Assembly (NCBI RefSeq): GCF_009671065.1
Contig: NZ_CP046027.1
Coordinates: 868,001-932,000, forward strand
Direction: 5' to 3'
DNA: 64,000 nucleotides
DNA from: Neisseria brasiliensis
GTDB taxonomy: Bacteria; Pseudomonadota; Gammaproteobacteria; Burkholderiales; Neisseriaceae
Shown here: piece by piece, positions 23,533 to 31,777 of the stretch
Layout: every line of letters begins with the position of its first letter
How positions within the stretch are numbered: the stretch's first letter is position 1
Made by a program: the position numbers and the translations under genes
Notes under the pieces: model-generated
Told to the model about the DNA's origin: nothing
The model's input: only the letters and a program-made list of their open reading frames with translations
Databases searched by the model: none

Positions 23533-24339
23533 TTATTGCGGCAAGATGATTTCCAAAACAAACTTACTGCCGACATAAGCCAACACCAAACTGCTGAAAC
23601 CGATAATTGTCCAAATCGCTGCTTTTTTACCGCGCCATGCCATCATGCTGTGTTTCAGCAATAAGCCGCCGTAAATCAACCACGATAAAATGCCGAATAC
23701 AGTTTTATGAGTAAAGGTGACCGGCTTGCCAAATACGCTTTCGGCGAAGAATGTTCCGCTGACCACAGAATAAGTCAATAACACAAAGCCAACCAACATA
23801 CCGCGGAACATCAATTTTTCTAAGCTCAATAGTGGCGGTAGAAATGTGACCAATGATGACATTTTGCGCTTATGCAGACTTCGGTTTAACAGCAAAATCA
23901 ATACGGCAAACAGCGTGACAATTCCGAATAAGCCGTATGCCAATAATGATGTGCCCACATGCAGCATAAAGGGGATATCGCTGATTTCATAACCGATGAA
24001 TTTGCCTGGGAAAATCATGCCTAATAATAAAGACAGCGCCGCACACGGATATAAAAGTAATTGCAATCCGCGCAAACAATAAAAGAAGCTGCCTAAGCAA
24101 TACATCATCAGCATCAGCCACACAATCAGGCTGATGGAATAACCGAATCCCGTAATCAACACTTGATCTCTGACGACCGGCAGCAATAAAGCCGCGCCAT
24201 GTACCAGCAACGCCACGCCCAATACCATTAATTCGGCATGGATGGGATACGCCTGATCGCGGTGTTTTTTATGGCGCATCCACACAAAGCCCGACAATCC
24301 GGCGTACACCAGCATCAGGCAAATCAAAATTATCGGCAT
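23533..24339 (-). CDS. CcsA/YpjD-type cytochrome c assembly family membrane protein
   Basis: 268 residues with eight hydrophobic helices and the family's conserved His positions (HVGTSLLAYGLFGIV in the middle and FTHKTVFGILSWLIYGGLLL later). The superfamily handles heme for cytochrome c maturation; this short form without the WWD-rich domain resembles E. coli YpjD, whose exact job is unsettled. It is divergent from ffh with 118 bases between the starts, the same neighbourhood as ypjD-ffh in E. coli, which supports the assignment. Confidence 0.85.
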   Translation of the reverse strand: MPIILICLMLVYAGLSGFVWMRHKKHRDQAYPIHAELMVLGVALLVHGAALLLPVVRDQVLITGFGYSISLIVWLMLMMYCLGSFFYCLRGLQLLLYPCAALSLLLGMIFPGKFIGYEISDIPFMLHVGTSLLAYGLFGIVTLFAVLILLLNRSLHKRKMSSLVTFLPPLLSLEKLMFRGMLVGFVLLTYSVVSGTFFAESVFGKPVTFTHKTVFGILSWLIYGGLLLKHSMMAWRGKKAAIWTIIGFSSLVLAYVGSKFVLEIILPQ

Positions 24340-24457
24340 AACAAACTTTCTCTGTACGCATATTCATAACCGCGTACGATAGTGTAAAATAAAACCGATT
24401 TTATTTTATCAAATAATGCTCTCTTGTGGGCAGCTATTCTCATTATCAAGGATAAGC

Positions 24458-25828
24458 ATGTTAGACAACTTAACCAACCGCTTCAGCAGCGTTTTGAAAA
24501 ACATCCGCAGCCATGCAAAATTAACTGAAGACAATATTAAAGAAGCTTTGCGTGAAGTCCGCCTGGCTTTGCTGGAAGCCGACGTAGCCTTACCGGTCGT
24601 CAAAGAATTCATCAACAATGTCAAAGAAAAAGCACTCGGCCAAGAAGTCGCCGGCAGCCTGACACCCAACCAAGCCTTTATCGGCGTGGTGAACGATGCC
24701 CTGATTGAATTGATGGGCAAAGAAAACACATCGCTGGATTTATCCGTTGCACCGCCTGCTGTGGTATTGATGGCCGGTTTGCAAGGTGCGGGTAAAACCA
24801 CAACTGTCGGCAAATTGGCGCGCTTGCTGAAAACCGAGCAAAAGAAAAAAATTCTGGTGGTGTCTGCCGACGTGTACCGCCCTGCTGCGATTGAACAATT
24901 GCGTTTATTGGCCGAACAAGTCGGTGTGGATTTCTTCCCTTCCGACATCAGTCAAAAACCGGTTGATATCGCTCGTGCCGCGGTGGATTATGCCAAGAAG
25001 CATTTCTATGATGTATTGATGGTCGATACTGCCGGTCGTTTGGCCATCGATGAAGAGATGATGAACGAAATCAAAGTGCTTCATGCGGCCGTTAATCCCG
25101 TGGAAACGCTGTTCGTCATCGACTCCATGCTGGGTCAAGATGCGGTAAACACTGCCCAAGCCTTTAACGAAGCCTTGCCACTTACCGGTGTTATCCTGAC
25201 CAAAATGGATGGTGACGCGCGTGGTGGCGCGGCCTTGTCTGTGCGCCATGTCACCGGCAAACCGATTAAATTTATCGGTATCGGCGAGAAAGTTACCGGC
25301 TTGGAACCGTTCCACCCAGACCGCATCGCCAGCCGCATTTTGGGCATGGGCGATGTATTAAGCCTGATTGAAGACGTTCAGCGCGGCATCGATGAAGAAG
25401 CTGCCGCCAAAATGGCGAAGAAAATCCAAAAAGGCAAAGGCTTCGACCTGAATGATTTTAAAGAACAAATCCAGCAAATGCGCAACATGGGTGGCTTAGA
25501 AAGCCTGATGTCGAAAATGCCGGGCGAACTTGGCCAGATTTCCAAACAAATCCCTGAAGGCACTGCCGAAAAAGCCATGGGCAAAGTTGAGGCCATTATC
25601 AACTCGATGACTCCGAAAGAGCGTGCCAACCCTGCTTTAATCAAAGCCAGCCGCAAACGCCGCATCGCAGCCGGTGCCGGCACCAATGTGCAGGAAGTGA
25701 ACAAAATGCTGAAGCAATTCGAGCAATCTCAGCAAATGATGAAAATGTTTAGCGGCAACGGCATGTCGAAGCTGATGAAAATGGCTAAAGGCATGAAGGG
25801 CATGAAAGGGATGTTCCCGGGCACGTAA
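24458..25828 (+). CDS. ffh: Signal recognition particle GTPase Ffh
   Basis: Binds signal sequences on ribosomes with 4.5S RNA and docks with FtsY at the membrane. At 456 residues it has an N domain, a G domain with GLQGAGKTTTVGKLA (about 107-121), DTAGR and TKMDGDARGG, and a C-terminal M domain rich in Met (QQMMKMFSGNGMSKLMKMAK). ATG at 24458 has AAGGATAAGC upstream; a longer reading starting 14 codons earlier has no SD. No 4.5S RNA gene was seen in the window. Confidence 0.98.
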   Translation: MLDNLTNRFSSVLKNIRSHAKLTEDNIKEALREVRLALLEADVALPVVKEFINNVKEKALGQEVAGSLTPNQAFIGVVNDALIELMGKENTSLDLSVAPPAVVLMAGLQGAGKTTTVGKLARLLKTEQKKKILVVSADVYRPAAIEQLRLLAEQVGVDFFPSDISQKPVDIARAAVDYAKKHFYDVLMVDTAGRLAIDEEMMNEIKVLHAAVNPVETLFVIDSMLGQDAVNTAQAFNEALPLTGVILTKMDGDARGGAALSVRHVTGKPIKFIGIGEKVTGLEPFHPDRIASRILGMGDVLSLIEDVQRGIDEEAAAKMAKKIQKGKGFDLNDFKEQIQQMRNMGGLESLMSKMPGELGQISKQIPEGTAEKAMGKVEAIINSMTPKERANPALIKASRKRRIAAGAGTNVQEVNKMLKQFEQSQQMMKMFSGNGMSKLMKMAKGMKGMKGMFPGT

Positions 25829-25870
25829 TGTTGTTTGCTTGAATGCATATAAAGATAAAAGATAAAGGCC

Positions 25871-26013
25871 GAGACCTTTGCAAAATCCCCATCTTTGGCA
25901 CATTTCTTCGTTGTGCGCTGCTCGAAAGCTTGACTATCTTTATGATATGTCTGCGCTTTCTGTGCTGCTACAACTCCGAGCTGTACTCAAATTTGGGGTT
26001 TTACAAAGGTCTT
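25871..26013. repeat. 143-bp non-autonomous element with IS5-type ends (copy C)
   Basis: Begins GAGACCTTTGCAAAATCCCC and ends TTTTACAAAGGTCTT, the terminal repeat of the IS5-family element at 59769. It has the same length as copy E (45703-45845) and, once one is reversed, nearly the same sequence. The interior is unrelated to the dRS3-bearing copies. GGCC lies directly before it and AGGCCGTCTGAA directly after. Confidence 0.8.
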
Positions 26014-26048
26014 AGGCCGTCTGAATCATTTTTTCAGACGGCCTTTTA
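26014..26048. terminator. DUS palindrome behind ffh and element C
   Basis: AGGCCGTCTGAA (26014-26025) and TTCAGACGGCCT (26033-26044) followed by TTTT. Element C ends at its first base. Confidence 0.75.
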
Positions 26049-26054
26049 TATTAA

Positions 26055-26090
26055 AAACATGCCGTCTGAAACCTTTCAGACGGCATGTTT
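26055..26090. terminator. AT-type DUS palindrome, 17-bp perfect stem
   Basis: AAACATGCCGTCTGAAA and its complement around CC. This is one of the few copies with AT rather than AG before the core. It is the likely terminator of the nitroreductase transcript on the minus strand. Confidence 0.8.
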
Positions 26091-26116
26091 TATTCACACT
26101 TTAGTGCTTAAAATAC

Positions 26117-26722
26117 TTATGCACCAAATACTTTCAAACGCTCTGCCAACGGGGCAAATTCTTTATCACCGGCTGGTGCTTCAATGCCGCCGATAACCAT
26201 TTGCGCGCGTAAAGTCCAGCTTTCCGGTAAGTCGTATTCCTTGGCAATCGCCTCATCCGGCAGCGGGTTGTAGTGTTGCAGGTTGGCACCGACACCGGCT
26301 GCAGCCAAAGTCGTCCAAATCGCATATTGATGCATGGCGTTGCTGTGTTCCGCCCAAATCGGGAAGTTTTCCGCATAAGACGGGAATTGCGCTTGCAAGC
26401 CTTTTACCACGGTTTGGTCTTCAAAGAACAAAACCGTCGCGGCACCGGCTTTAAAGCCGTTTAATTTTTGCTCGGTTGGTGCAAATTTTTCAGCCGGAAC
26501 AATTTGACGCAACGCATCTTCGACAAAGCCCCATACTTTTTCATGTTCCGCACCAAACACCACCACAACGCGGGTCGATTGCGAATTAAACGAAGACGGC
26601 GTGTGCAACACGGCATGTTCGATGATTTGATTCACTTCATCATTGCTGATTGGCAGGTTTTTGTTTAATGCGTAAATCGAACGACGGGTTTCTGCTGCTT
26701 GCTGTACATCTTGATAAGCCAT
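26117..26722 (-). CDS. Nitroreductase family protein (HBN1-like)
   Basis: FMN-dependent oxidoreductase of the nitroreductase fold, 201 residues. Visible are RRSIYALNKNLPISNDEV (the Arg-Arg/Ser FMN-phosphate contact), HTPSSFNSQSTRVVVV, and the dimer-interface stretch IWTTLAAAGVGANLQHYNP, which is typical of the yeast HBN1/bacterial YdgI-like group. The natural substrate is unknown. The start at 26722 is preferred to the ATG two codons earlier, because AAGGA then sits six bases upstream. The DoxX gene lies 15 bases upstream on the same strand. Confidence 0.88.
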   Translation of the reverse strand: MAYQDVQQAAETRRSIYALNKNLPISNDEVNQIIEHAVLHTPSSFNSQSTRVVVVFGAEHEKVWGFVEDALRQIVPAEKFAPTEQKLNGFKAGAATVLFFEDQTVVKGLQAQFPSYAENFPIWAEHSNAMHQYAIWTTLAAAGVGANLQHYNPLPDEAIAKEYDLPESWTLRAQMVIGGIEAPAGDKEFAPLAERLKVFGA

Positions 26723-26737
26723 TTTCATTCCTTTATA

Positions 26738-27136
26738 TCAATGAGATTTTTTAAATTGGTTGTCCAACGCCCACGCGCCGCCGCCCGCTGCGGCAATGTA
26801 GATGAAAATAAAGCTGAACAAAGCAGCTGCTTCGCCACCATTCAACAAAGGCAATAAAGCGTTGGGTTCGGTGTGTGCCATAAAATAGGCCACCGCCATC
26901 TGTCCAGACAGGATAAACGCTACCGGACGGGTAAACAAGCCCAGCAACAGTAAAATCCCGCCAACAAATTCTAAAATACCGGCCAAGCCGTAAATAGAGA
27001 AAATCTGCAAACCGTCAAACATTTCAATATGCGGCAGGGCAAACAGCTTGGCCGAGCCGTGCAGCATAAACATATACGCAGCAGCAATGCGCAGAATCGA
27101 CAAGAGCATAGGTTGGAAGTGAGTTAAGAAATTCAT
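26738..27136 (-). CDS. DoxX family membrane protein
   Basis: 132 residues, four membrane helices, with the family's LHGSAKLFALPH and GILEFVGGILLLLGLFTRPVA motifs. DoxX-type proteins are often found beside redox enzymes and regulators of oxidative or thiol stress. Here it heads a two-gene unit with a nitroreductase and faces a LysR regulator, so it probably belongs to a small redox response. The role itself is unproven. Confidence 0.85.
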   Translation of the reverse strand: MNFLTHFQPMLLSILRIAAAYMFMLHGSAKLFALPHIEMFDGLQIFSIYGLAGILEFVGGILLLLGLFTRPVAFILSGQMAVAYFMAHTEPNALLPLLNGGEAAALFSFIFIYIAAAGGGAWALDNQFKKSH

Positions 27137-27240
27137 TTTGTTTTTTCTTCTTGGTTAAGCATCAATGAACGCAGTATAGATAATTCTTTTTGGTTAATAT
27201 ATACTCTTTTCATTGACACACTATTTCCAGATAAGAAAAC
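27137..27240. promoter_or_regulatory. Divergent control region between doxX-type gene and LysR gene
   Basis: 104 bases, AT-rich. On the minus strand TATACT lies about 27 bases before the DoxX start without a good -35 box, as is common for LysR-activated promoters. On the plus strand TATACT occurs at about 27202. The two face each other, so a regulator bound here could affect both genes. The exact LysR site is not resolved. Confidence 0.45.
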
Positions 27241-28137
27241 ATGGATACCTTATTCAGCTTAAAAGTCTTCCGCCATGTGGTGCAAAACGGCAGCTTCACC
27301 CGTGCCGCCGAGCAGCTCAATATTTCCACCGCAATGGCCAGCAAACACGTCAGCCATTTGGAAAACACCATACAAGCCAAGCTGCTGCACCGCAACAGCC
27401 GCAACCTGCACTTAACCGAAGCAGGCGAAGAATACTACCGCCAATGCAGCTACGCGCTCGATACCCTCGACACCGCCGCACAAAAAGCCGCCGGCGGCAC
27501 CGACAAACCGCAAGGCATGCTGCGCGTGACCATGCCGCTTTGGTTTGCCAACAGCTTATTGAGCGGCTGGCTGGTGGAATACCGCGAACGCTATCCCGAA
27601 GTCACGCTGGATTTGGTGCTCGACAACCGTCACGTCGATTTGATTGCCGAAGGTTTCGACTTGGCCTTGCGCGTGTCGAAAACACCCAGCCCTTCGCTGA
27701 TTGTGAAACCTTTGGCGGTAATTCAGTTTGTTTTGGTCGCTTCACCCGAATACATCCGCCGACACGGAAAACCGGCCACGCTGGAAGAAGTGATGCAGCA
27801 CCAAGCGATTCTGCCGTCCTATACCAACCAGCGCACTGTCGAAATCACCCACACCACCAGCGGCGAAAAATCCATGCTCAGCCTGAAGCCGGTGATGCTC
27901 ACCGACAATACGCTGATGGTGCGCGAGCTGGTGAAAACCGGTGGCGGCATCGGCTATCAGCCGCTGATGGTGGTGCAAAAAGATTTAGAAGATGGCACGC
28001 TCGTGCGCCTGTTGCCCGAATACACCATGGTAAACGAGCAACTCAACGCCGCTTATGTTGACCGCGCGTTTTTGAGCGCGAAGGTGCGCAGCTTTATTGA
28101 TTTTATTAACGAGAAGATTCAGCAGACGAACGGTTGA
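27241..28137 (+). CDS. LysR-type transcriptional regulator
   Basis: 298 residues. The N-terminal winged helix-turn-helix (FRHVVQNGSFTRAAEQLNIS, then SKHVSHLE) is canonical, and an effector-binding domain follows from about residue 90. The divergent neighbours, a DoxX protein and a nitroreductase, are its likely targets, the standard LysR arrangement. The effector is unknown. The frame that covers most of this gene in another phase is a shadow. Confidence 0.92.
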   Translation: MDTLFSLKVFRHVVQNGSFTRAAEQLNISTAMASKHVSHLENTIQAKLLHRNSRNLHLTEAGEEYYRQCSYALDTLDTAAQKAAGGTDKPQGMLRVTMPLWFANSLLSGWLVEYRERYPEVTLDLVLDNRHVDLIAEGFDLALRVSKTPSPSLIVKPLAVIQFVLVASPEYIRRHGKPATLEEVMQHQAILPSYTNQRTVEITHTTSGEKSMLSLKPVMLTDNTLMVRELVKTGGGIGYQPLMVVQKDLEDGTLVRLLPEYTMVNEQLNAAYVDRAFLSAKVRSFIDFINEKIQQTNG

Positions 28138-28155
28138 TGCACACATAAAAAGGCC

Positions 28156-28341
28156 GAGACTTTTACAAAACTCGTCAATTTTCAGAAACCTTTAAACCGT
28201 CATTCCCGTGCAGGCGGGAATCCAGAAAATCAAACTACTGAAATAGTTAAATATTCCTGAAGTCTATAGGTCTGGATTCCCGCCTACGCGGGAATGACGA
28301 GCATAGTTTTCTTGGTTTAAATGGAGTTTTGCAAAAGTTTC
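28156..28341. repeat. 186-bp non-autonomous element: IS5-type ends around a dRS3 pair (copy D)
   Basis: Ends are GAGACTTTTACAAAA and TTTTGCAAAAGTTTC, more diverged than in copy A. The dRS3 sites at 28202-28221 and 28276-28295 lie in inverted flanks (GTCATTCCCG... and ...GGGAATGAC). GGCC precedes the left end and AGGCCGTCTGAA follows the right end directly. Confidence 0.78.
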
Positions 28342-28382
28342 AGGCCGTCTGAAAATCAGCATAGATTTTCAGACGGCCTTTT
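28342..28382. terminator. DUS terminator between the LysR gene and sppA
   Basis: AGGCCGTCTGAAAATC, a 6-base loop and the perfect complement, followed by TTTT. It serves converging transcripts. Confidence 0.85.
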
Positions 28383-28395
28383 CAATTAATCTCAC

Positions 28396-29397
28396 TCAAC
28401 GTAGCATATCCGCCAACGTTTCTTCTACTTTTGCTTTCACTTCCGCACCAAAACGGCGGCTCAGCAATTTGGTTAAATCGTCTTCCGGCGTGTAATTCAC
28501 CAACTCAGGTGCTTTCACCACATCGCGCGCCACGCTGTAAATGCTGCCGAAATCATCAATCAAACCGACATTTTTCGCTTCCAGGCCGGTATAGACGCGG
28601 CCGCTAAAAATATCGGGATTTTCTTTTTCTTTCAAACGATTGCCACGCCCTTCGCGCACAGCTTTAATAAATTCGCCGTGGATTTGATCCAGCATTTGCT
28701 GCCAAATTCTGGCCTGCTCGGGTGATTCAGGGGTAAACGGATCGCCCATGCCTTTGTTGCTTCCTGATGTTTTCAGACGGCGTTTGACACCGAGTTTGTC
28801 CATCATTTCCGAAGCATCAAAACCTCCACTAATCACACCAATACTGCCCACAACGCTGGACGGATCGGCATAAATTTTATCGGCGGCTGCGGCAATGTAA
28901 TAGCAGCCTGAAGCGCAGGTATCTTCCGCCACCACATACACCGGCACATCTTTATGCAAGGCTTTCAGACGGCGGATTTCGTTGAAGGCAATGTTCGACA
29001 CCACCGGCGAACCGCCCGGACTGTTGGCGCGAATCACAATCGCTTTGGCGTTGCCGTTTTTATACGCCGCTTCCATGCTCTCACGCAGCATCTGCACTTG
29101 GTCGTCGTAACCACCGCCGATGGTGCCGCTTAAATTAATCACAGCGGTGTGGGCTTTGGCGGTGCCCATCGCCATCGGGCTGCTTTTCTTACCACTTTGG
29201 CTCATGCTGAAAATAAATGACACAAACACCAGCAAACCGATCACACGCCAAAAGTTTTTCCAAAAGCGTGCGCGGCGGCGGTCTTTATAGGCTTCGAGCA
29301 ACACTTCGCGCAAGGTGTGGCGCTCCCAGCTTTCAGACGGCATCTGATCCGGATGTTCTTGAACTTGGTCGCCTTGGCGGCGGATTCGGTATTGCAT
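28396..29397 (-). CDS. sppA: Signal peptide peptidase SppA (short S49 form)
   Basis: Inner-membrane serine protease that degrades cleaved signal peptides. At 333 residues it has a cytoplasmic N terminus, one membrane helix (NFWRVIGLLVFVSFIFSM, about 48-65) and an S49 domain with the oxyanion-type RANSPGGSP, the nucleophile Ser in EDTCASGCYYIAAAADKI, and SSVVGSIGVISGGFD. The family's catalytic Lys is probably in KTSGSNKGMGDPF. The form is single-domain, half the size of E. coli SppA. It is monocistronic, with DUS elements on both sides and a DUS within the gene. Confidence 0.92.
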   Translation of the reverse strand: MQYRIRRQGDQVQEHPDQMPSESWERHTLREVLLEAYKDRRRARFWKNFWRVIGLLVFVSFIFSMSQSGKKSSPMAMGTAKAHTAVINLSGTIGGGYDDQVQMLRESMEAAYKNGNAKAIVIRANSPGGSPVVSNIAFNEIRRLKALHKDVPVYVVAEDTCASGCYYIAAAADKIYADPSSVVGSIGVISGGFDASEMMDKLGVKRRLKTSGSNKGMGDPFTPESPEQARIWQQMLDQIHGEFIKAVREGRGNRLKEKENPDIFSGRVYTGLEAKNVGLIDDFGSIYSVARDVVKAPELVNYTPEDDLTKLLSRRFGAEVKAKVEETLADMLR

Positions 29398-29440
29398 GAT
29401 GATTCTCTGTGATTAAACGCAAGCTGTGATTGTATAACAA

Positions 29441-29494
29441 ATAGCCGTCTGAAACATGTGATTTTCAGACGGCATACTGATTCAGACGGCCTTT
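29441..29494. terminator. Triple DUS cluster between sppA and pdxA
   Basis: GCCGTCTGAAA (29444-29454) pairs with TTTCAGACGGC (29463-29473), and a further TTCAGACGGCC starts at 29481. The first two form the hairpin. The third overlaps the end of the pdxA region and could pair alternatively with the first. Confidence 0.65.
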
Positions 29495-30491
29495 ATTGAT
29501 TTGCCCCGTTGCGCGCCATTTCCAATGCCGTTGCCACCGCCACCATCAGGCTGCCCGAATCGGCCTTGCCGCTGCCGGCCAAATCCAAGGCCGTGCCGTG
29601 ATCAACCGATGTGCGGATAAACGGCAGCCCCAAGGTCACGTTCACGCCCTGCCCGAAACTTGCATATTTCAAGGTCGGCAAGCCTTGGTCGTGATACATC
29701 GCCAACACCGCGTCGGCATCTTTGAGCATAAACGGTTGAAACACGGTATCGGCCGGATAAGGCCCGCGCACATCGATGCCCTGTGCTTGTAAGTTGTTCA
29801 GCGCAGGGTTAATCACTTCGATTTCTTCCCAGCCCAAATGACCGCCCTCGCCCGCGTGCGGATTCAAGCCCGTCACCAAAATGCGCGGCTGGGCAATGCC
29901 GAATTTATCGCGCAAATCGGCGTGCAGAATCTGCGCCACCGATTCCACCAATGGCTGCGTAATCGCGGCGGCCACGTCTTTCAACGGCAGATGCGTGGTG
30001 ACTAAAGCCACGCGTAAACCGCCGCCGGCAAGCATCATCACCACTTGCTCGGTGTTGCTTTTTTCGGCCAGATATTCGGTGTGGCCGCTGAAAAAATGTC
30101 CGCTGGCATGGCCGTCGTTAATCACGCCTTTGTGCAGCGGCGCGGTGACCATACCGGCAAACAGGCCGTCTGAAATGCCTTGGTAAGCCGTATCCAATAA
30201 TTGCAACACATACGCAGCATTATTCGGATTCAGACGGCCTGCCTCGCATGGTTCATTCAACGGCACATGCCACACTTCCAATACGCCGTTTTGCTGTTTA
30301 GACGGCCTTTGCGCATTGAAATCAACCAATTGCACCGCTTTGCCCAGCATATCAGCACGCTGTTGCAATAAGGTTTTGTCGCCCAACACTACTGGACGGC
30401 ACGGCAAATCAGCAAAGGCCAAATCCAAGCAAATATCGGGGCCGATACCGGCAGGTTCGCCGCTGGTAACGGCTAAAATCGGTTGGGACAT
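29493..30491 (-). CDS. pdxA: 4-hydroxythreonine-4-phosphate dehydrogenase
   Basis: NAD-dependent, metal-assisted step of the DXP-dependent vitamin B6 pathway. The 332 residues begin ILAVTSGEPAGIGPD. The metal-binding His are in SGHTEYL, LNPHAGEGGHLG and AMYHDQGLP, and the C-terminal FIRTSVDHGTALDLAGSGKAD is diagnostic. Two DUS copies lie inside the reading frame without disturbing it. Start ATG at 30491 follows AAAGGAACGACC. Confidence 0.96.
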   Translation of the reverse strand: MSQPILAVTSGEPAGIGPDICLDLAFADLPCRPVVLGDKTLLQQRADMLGKAVQLVDFNAQRPSKQQNGVLEVWHVPLNEPCEAGRLNPNNAAYVLQLLDTAYQGISDGLFAGMVTAPLHKGVINDGHASGHFFSGHTEYLAEKSNTEQVVMMLAGGGLRVALVTTHLPLKDVAAAITQPLVESVAQILHADLRDKFGIAQPRILVTGLNPHAGEGGHLGWEEIEVINPALNNLQAQGIDVRGPYPADTVFQPFMLKDADAVLAMYHDQGLPTLKYASFGQGVNVTLGLPFIRTSVDHGTALDLAGSGKADSGSLMVAVATALEMARNGANQ

Positions 30492-30672
30492 GGTCGTTCC
30501 TTTATAGTGAAAATCGGCATCAGTTTCCCCCAGTCGCCACGTTTTTTCAAGCCTTGCACCGAATTTTTGCGGCTAAACCGCGTTGCCTGCATCAGGGCTT
30601 ATTGTTCAATTATTTTATCGCTGCACCGCAAAGCAAAATTAATGCGTCGCTCCATATCTGCTTACTCAAAAT

Positions 30673-30691
30673 ATTAATGATAATTATTCTT
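30673..30691 (+). promoter_or_regulatory. Fur-box-like operator
   Basis: ATTAATGATAATTATTCTT matches the 19-base Fur consensus (GATAATGATAATCATTATC) at 14 positions. A further ATGATAATC follows at 30696. It lies 50-70 bases upstream of the zinc/iron-type transporter gene, where repression by Fur under iron sufficiency is plausible. Confidence 0.6.
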
Positions 30692-30742
30692 TTTTATGAT
30701 AATCTATTTGCGTTTTAATAAAATAACGTCATCACACACATC

Positions 30743-31550
30743 ATGTTAGAAATCAGCTCATCTAATCTTTGGACGGCTTTCGGCATCACGCTGGCCGCGG
30801 GCTTGTTTACCGTATTGGGCAGTGGCTTGGTGATGTTTTCTAAAACACCCAATCCGCGCGCCTTATCGTTTGGCTTGGCCTTTGCCGGCGGCGCGATGGT
30901 TTATGTCGCTCACCGAAATTTTCGACAAATCCAGAGAGGCATTCGCCCAAGCGCACGGCGAATCGCATGGCTTTGCCGCCGCCACGATTGCCTTTTTAAT
31001 CGGCATGGCCGCCATTGCGCTGATCGACCGCCTTGTGCCCAACCCGCATGAAACCTTAGATGCCAACGACCCTGCATTTCAAGAAAGCCGCCGCCAACAC
31101 GTCGCCCGCATCGGCATGATGGCGGCGTTTGCCATCACCGCGCACAACTTCCCCGAAGGCTTGGCCACTTTTTTCGCCACACTCGAAAGCCCGACACTCG
31201 GTATGCCGCTGGCTTTTGCCATTGCCATCCACAACATTCCCGAAGGCATTTCGATTGCCGCGCCGGTTTATTTTGCCACGCGCAACCGCAAACTTACTGT
31301 CTTGGCCTGCCTCGCTTCCGGTTTGGCCGAACCTTTGGGTGCAATTTTGGGCTACACCCTGCTCAAACCGTTTCTTTCTCCAGCCATTTTCGGCAGCGTG
31401 TTCGGCATCATCGCCGGCGTGATGGTGTTCCTTGCCTTAGACGAATTATTGCCCGCCGCCAAACGCTATTCAGACGGCCACAAAACCGTGTACGGCCTCA
31501 CCTCCGGCATGGCGGTGATTGCCTTGAGCTTGGTATTGTTTCATTTTTGA
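30743..31550 (+). pseudogene. zupT: ZIP-family metal transporter (ZupT-like), frameshifted
   Basis: Two overlapping frames together spell one ZupT-type transporter. Frame one (from ATG 30743) gives helices 1-2 and ends its homology at FAGGAMVYV. Frame two resumes at SLTEIF and continues to the natural end, including the metal-site motifs HNFPEGLATF and HNIPEGISIA. The switch is at about 30900-30906 (TTATGTCGCTC). Restoring GT, as in TATGTGTCGCTC, would rejoin them, so a two-base GT deletion is the simplest explanation. If real, the gene is inactive unless the ATG at 30903 yields a protein without the first two helices. A sequencing error cannot be excluded. Confidence 0.82.
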
Positions 31551-31571
31551 ATGATTTAAAAATTGATGCAT

Positions 31572-31613
31572 AAAGGCCGTCTGAAACCGGAATAGGTTTC
31601 AGATGGCCTTTTT
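31572..31613. terminator. DUS-variant palindrome behind the zupT-like gene
   Basis: AAAGGCCGTCTGAAACC (31572-31588) pairs with GGTTTCAGATGGCCTTT, one arm carrying the changed core CAGATGGC. It is followed by TTT. Confidence 0.75.
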
Positions 31614-31777
31614 ATTGCCATACATCAAGCTTGCTAGATGATTGAATAGTCAACTACTTAAAATTACATTACCATTGTCACAATTTTGTAATATTTCTCA
31701 TTTTTGTTATCCCCGTCAAGCTGCCAAGCTTTGCGCAGCTTGGTTTATTTTTTTCCATTTAAATTTAAGGATGTTTT

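Noticed and set aside
27213..28061. A 282-codon frame overlapping the LysR gene in another phase
   Set aside because: The LysR frame has full family homology; the other is basic and low in complexity, a shadow in GC-rich codons.
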